Positions 61,882-64,000 of a stretch of DNA of 64,000 bases are shown here, piece after piece; position 1 is the stretch's first letter, and each line of letters opens with the position of its first letter. The DNA lies in the NCBI GenBank assembly GCA_017871115.1, contig JAFCIZ010000001.1, positions 4,941,501 to 5,005,500 on the forward strand. Direction: 5' to 3'. This DNA comes from Cunninghamella blakesleeana (taxonomy: Eukaryota > Mucoromycota > Mucoromycetes > Mucorales > Cunninghamellaceae). The position numbers were made by a program, and so were the translations under genes. The notes beneath the pieces are model-generated. The model ran no database searches and was not told where the DNA came from. It was given only the letters and a program-made list of their open reading frames with translations.

Positions 61882-64000
61882 GAGGAAAAAAAAAAGATTA
61901 TTCGTTAAAAATAATAAAAAATGTATATATAATTATTATTTTATGTACATATGTATGTGCATGTATATGATTATTATCATAATCATTATAAGAATAAAAT
62001 AATAAAAATAATAAATAGAACGGGTAACTATAATCTAAAAAAGGGGATTCCACGAAGAGGATTATTTTTTTTTTATAAAAAGAAAAGAAGGGGAGCTTAA
62101 AAAAAGTTATGCAATTCATTAATATCTAAATATTCTCTATTCTTTTTATTATTATTATTATTAAATACCTAGGTAATTGATAAAAGAGTTCATGAATATC
62201 GTGTCATGTCCCGGTTAGTTAGAGAAATTCATTTAATGGAAGTATTAGAACATCCTAATGTTGTACGTTTATATGAAACAATTGAAACAGCAGATTCTTT
62301 ATATTTGGTGATGGAATATGTTCCTGGTTATAATTTAGATGAACATTTACAACAAAGGCATGGTTTATTAAATGAAGATGAAGCTAGAGTAATTTTTAGG
62401 CAAATGGTAGCTGCTGTTGATTATTGCCATAGTAAATGGGTGGTTCATCGTGATTTAAAGGTAAAACATATATCATTTATTTTTTAAAATACTGATTTTT
62501 TTTTTATAAAAAAATAATCTAAATCTATCTTCATCTCTTTTATTTATTTTTATTTTTTATTTTTTATTTTTAAAAAAAAGGCTCCCAACGTTTTATTAAA
62601 AACAAATGGTCAAGTGAAATTAGCTGATTTTGGTTTAGGAAATCGTTTTGGTTTACAAAGATTAAGAACAATGTGTGGTAAAGAATATATTTTAATAGGA
62701 GAAAATAAATATAAAATAATAAAGTTGGTCTGTGCTTATCATAATCTTTATTATTTTTACTTTTTACATATCTATATATATCTATACAATAGGTTCTATG
62801 TTATATTATAGTCCGGAAATTATTTGTGAACAAAAATATATTGGTCCTGAAGTAGATTGTTGGTGTCTTGGTGTTACCTTATTCCGAATGACCTCTGGTT
62901 TTGAACCATTTTCTCATGCTCGGAGTAAGTACATTTTTTAAAAAAAATATACATGTATATATATAAACTTATATGCATCTATAAAAAAAATTTTAAAAAA
63001 GGGAACACATACACAAAAAAAAAAAAAAAAAAAGAAAGAAAGAAAGAAAAAGAAGGGCTTAGATTCTATAATCTTATTACTTATCATTATATTTATTTTA
63101 TTTTATTCTATATATATATATTTTTTTTTTTTACTATAGCATTTGGGGAACTAAGAAAAGATGTTATCAGTGGAAATTATCCTATGCCAACATTTTTTAG
63201 CGAAGGCTTACAACAAACCATTCGTAAATGTTTATCAGTAGATCGACGAAGAAGAATAGCTGTCAGAGTTGCTTTAAAAGATGATCCTTGGTTAAATAAA
63301 TATGGAAAATTAAACGATATCTTTACAGAAAAAAAACCTGGCTATTATGGAAGTTATGATAAGGAACCTCTAGTTATACAAGGTGTACCAGCTGAATTAG
63401 ATGACAATGCTAGACATCGAATGGAACGTGAAAGAGCTAAAAGGCAATGTATAAAAGATATAGAAGAAGAAAAAGCAAATGGTCAACGAGTGAAAAGAAC
63501 AGTAGTATATCATCCTATCAATTCATCAATTTATTTTACGGGAAACGCTGCTCATTCACCGCGTATGGAAGAAAATGCTCAAAATCAAGAATTATTGCGT
63601 GCTGAGTTATTATCAGATTTGAAGTCGGAACTGTCCCATGTACATTTAACTCCCCTTTCTCAACCTCCAAGCGGTGCTCCGTCTTCCATCCAACAATTTT
63701 TCCATAAACTAAAACGTCCCGAATCAATTTTGACTCTTTCATCTGCTGCTTTTACAACAAATGGCGTTAACCTCAGTAATGTCAACCTTTCTACTTCAAC
63801 CTCTAATAACAACAGTGAAAATGGAAATAATACTGGAAATAAATTTTCTTCAAAATTGAAAAAGACAACTTCTTCTCTTAGTTTAGCCTCTTTATATCAC
63901 CGTCCAAAGGAACATATTAATTATTATACCATCCAAACTAGTTTTCGTGAATCTTCTTCTACTACAATGATATCTAATTTTTCTATATCCTCTTCTATAT
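61476..64000 (+). CDS. CAMK-like protein kinase (3' end outside window)
   Basis: Exons 61476-61802, 62173-62460, 62581-62677, 62793-62924, and 63140 to the window edge, open at 64000. Disordered Thr/Lys/Asp-rich N-terminus, then a full kinase domain: GHGKFSKVMLAKH (about residue 86), AIK lysine, VVHRDLK with APNVLLKTNGQVKLADFG, TMCGSMLYYSPE at the activation segment (SPE instead of APE), and DCWCLGVTLFRMTSGFEPFS. After the domain comes a basic segment and a long Ser/Thr/Asn tail. The LRTMCGS activation loop and RMTSG region resemble CAMKL kinases (SNF1/Kin4/Hsl1 relatives); the subfamily is not settled, because the tail is cut off. Confidence 0.83.

Overview
The window is nuclear DNA of a very AT-rich fungus. 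Genes carry short introns (about 65-150 bases, a few up to 370) with GTAAGT/GTAAAT donors, proteins are full of poly-N, poly-S and poly-Q, and the gene set is fungal: Rho-GEF with CNH domain, Zn2Cys6 factor, two GATA factors, a Pho85-type cyclin, HOPS subunit, GNA1, 2-oxodicarboxylate carrier. Short intergenic spaces, abundant introns and an AreA-type GATA protein with two fingers suggest an early-diverging lineage, most likely Mucoromycota; the species cannot be named from sequence alone.

Layout. 1-2.3 kb: 3' part of an auxilin/Swa2 J-protein. 2.3-4.7 kb: mostly empty, with one decayed ORF and one orphan minus-strand ORF. 4.7-10.5 kb: NSA2 (ribosome assembly), RWDD2-like protein and VPS33, the last two divergent. 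11-19 kb: two-finger GATA factor, convergent with a Pcl-type cyclin, then a coiled-coil protein. 19.6-20.6 kb: UDP-glycosyltransferase pseudogene. 20.8-25.7 kb: Rho-GEF and a tiny zinc-ribbon protein. 27-34.6 kb: mitochondrial 2-oxodicarboxylate carrier, a secreted orphan, a mitochondrial PPR protein and a G-patch protein. 36.8-38 kb: NsdD-type GATA factor. 40-49.4 kb: seven-helix receptor-like protein, small membrane protein, GNA1, S6K-like AGC kinase, Stm1/HABP4 protein, dual-specificity phosphatase. 50-55 kb: four-helix membrane protein and a Zn2Cys6 factor. 57.9-64 kb: ankyrin protein and a CAMK-type kinase running off the end.

These genes do not form a cluster. Themes recur (vesicle traffic: auxilin, VPS33; cell-wall and growth signalling: Rho-GEF, GNA1, MAPK-type phosphatase, S6K-like kinase; transcription: three DNA-binding factors), but they look like ordinary neighbours. 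Exon joins were worked out by hand from splice sites, reading phase and family conservation; nearly every multi-exon model closes in frame. The most unusual observations are the NSA2 coding exon that consists of only the start codon, a tendency to extremely short first coding exons, the T-run/A-run structure before several 3' splice sites, a pseudogene whose stops all fit C-to-T change, and the AreA-like protein with two fingers. I found no convincing new defence, mobile or biosynthetic system.
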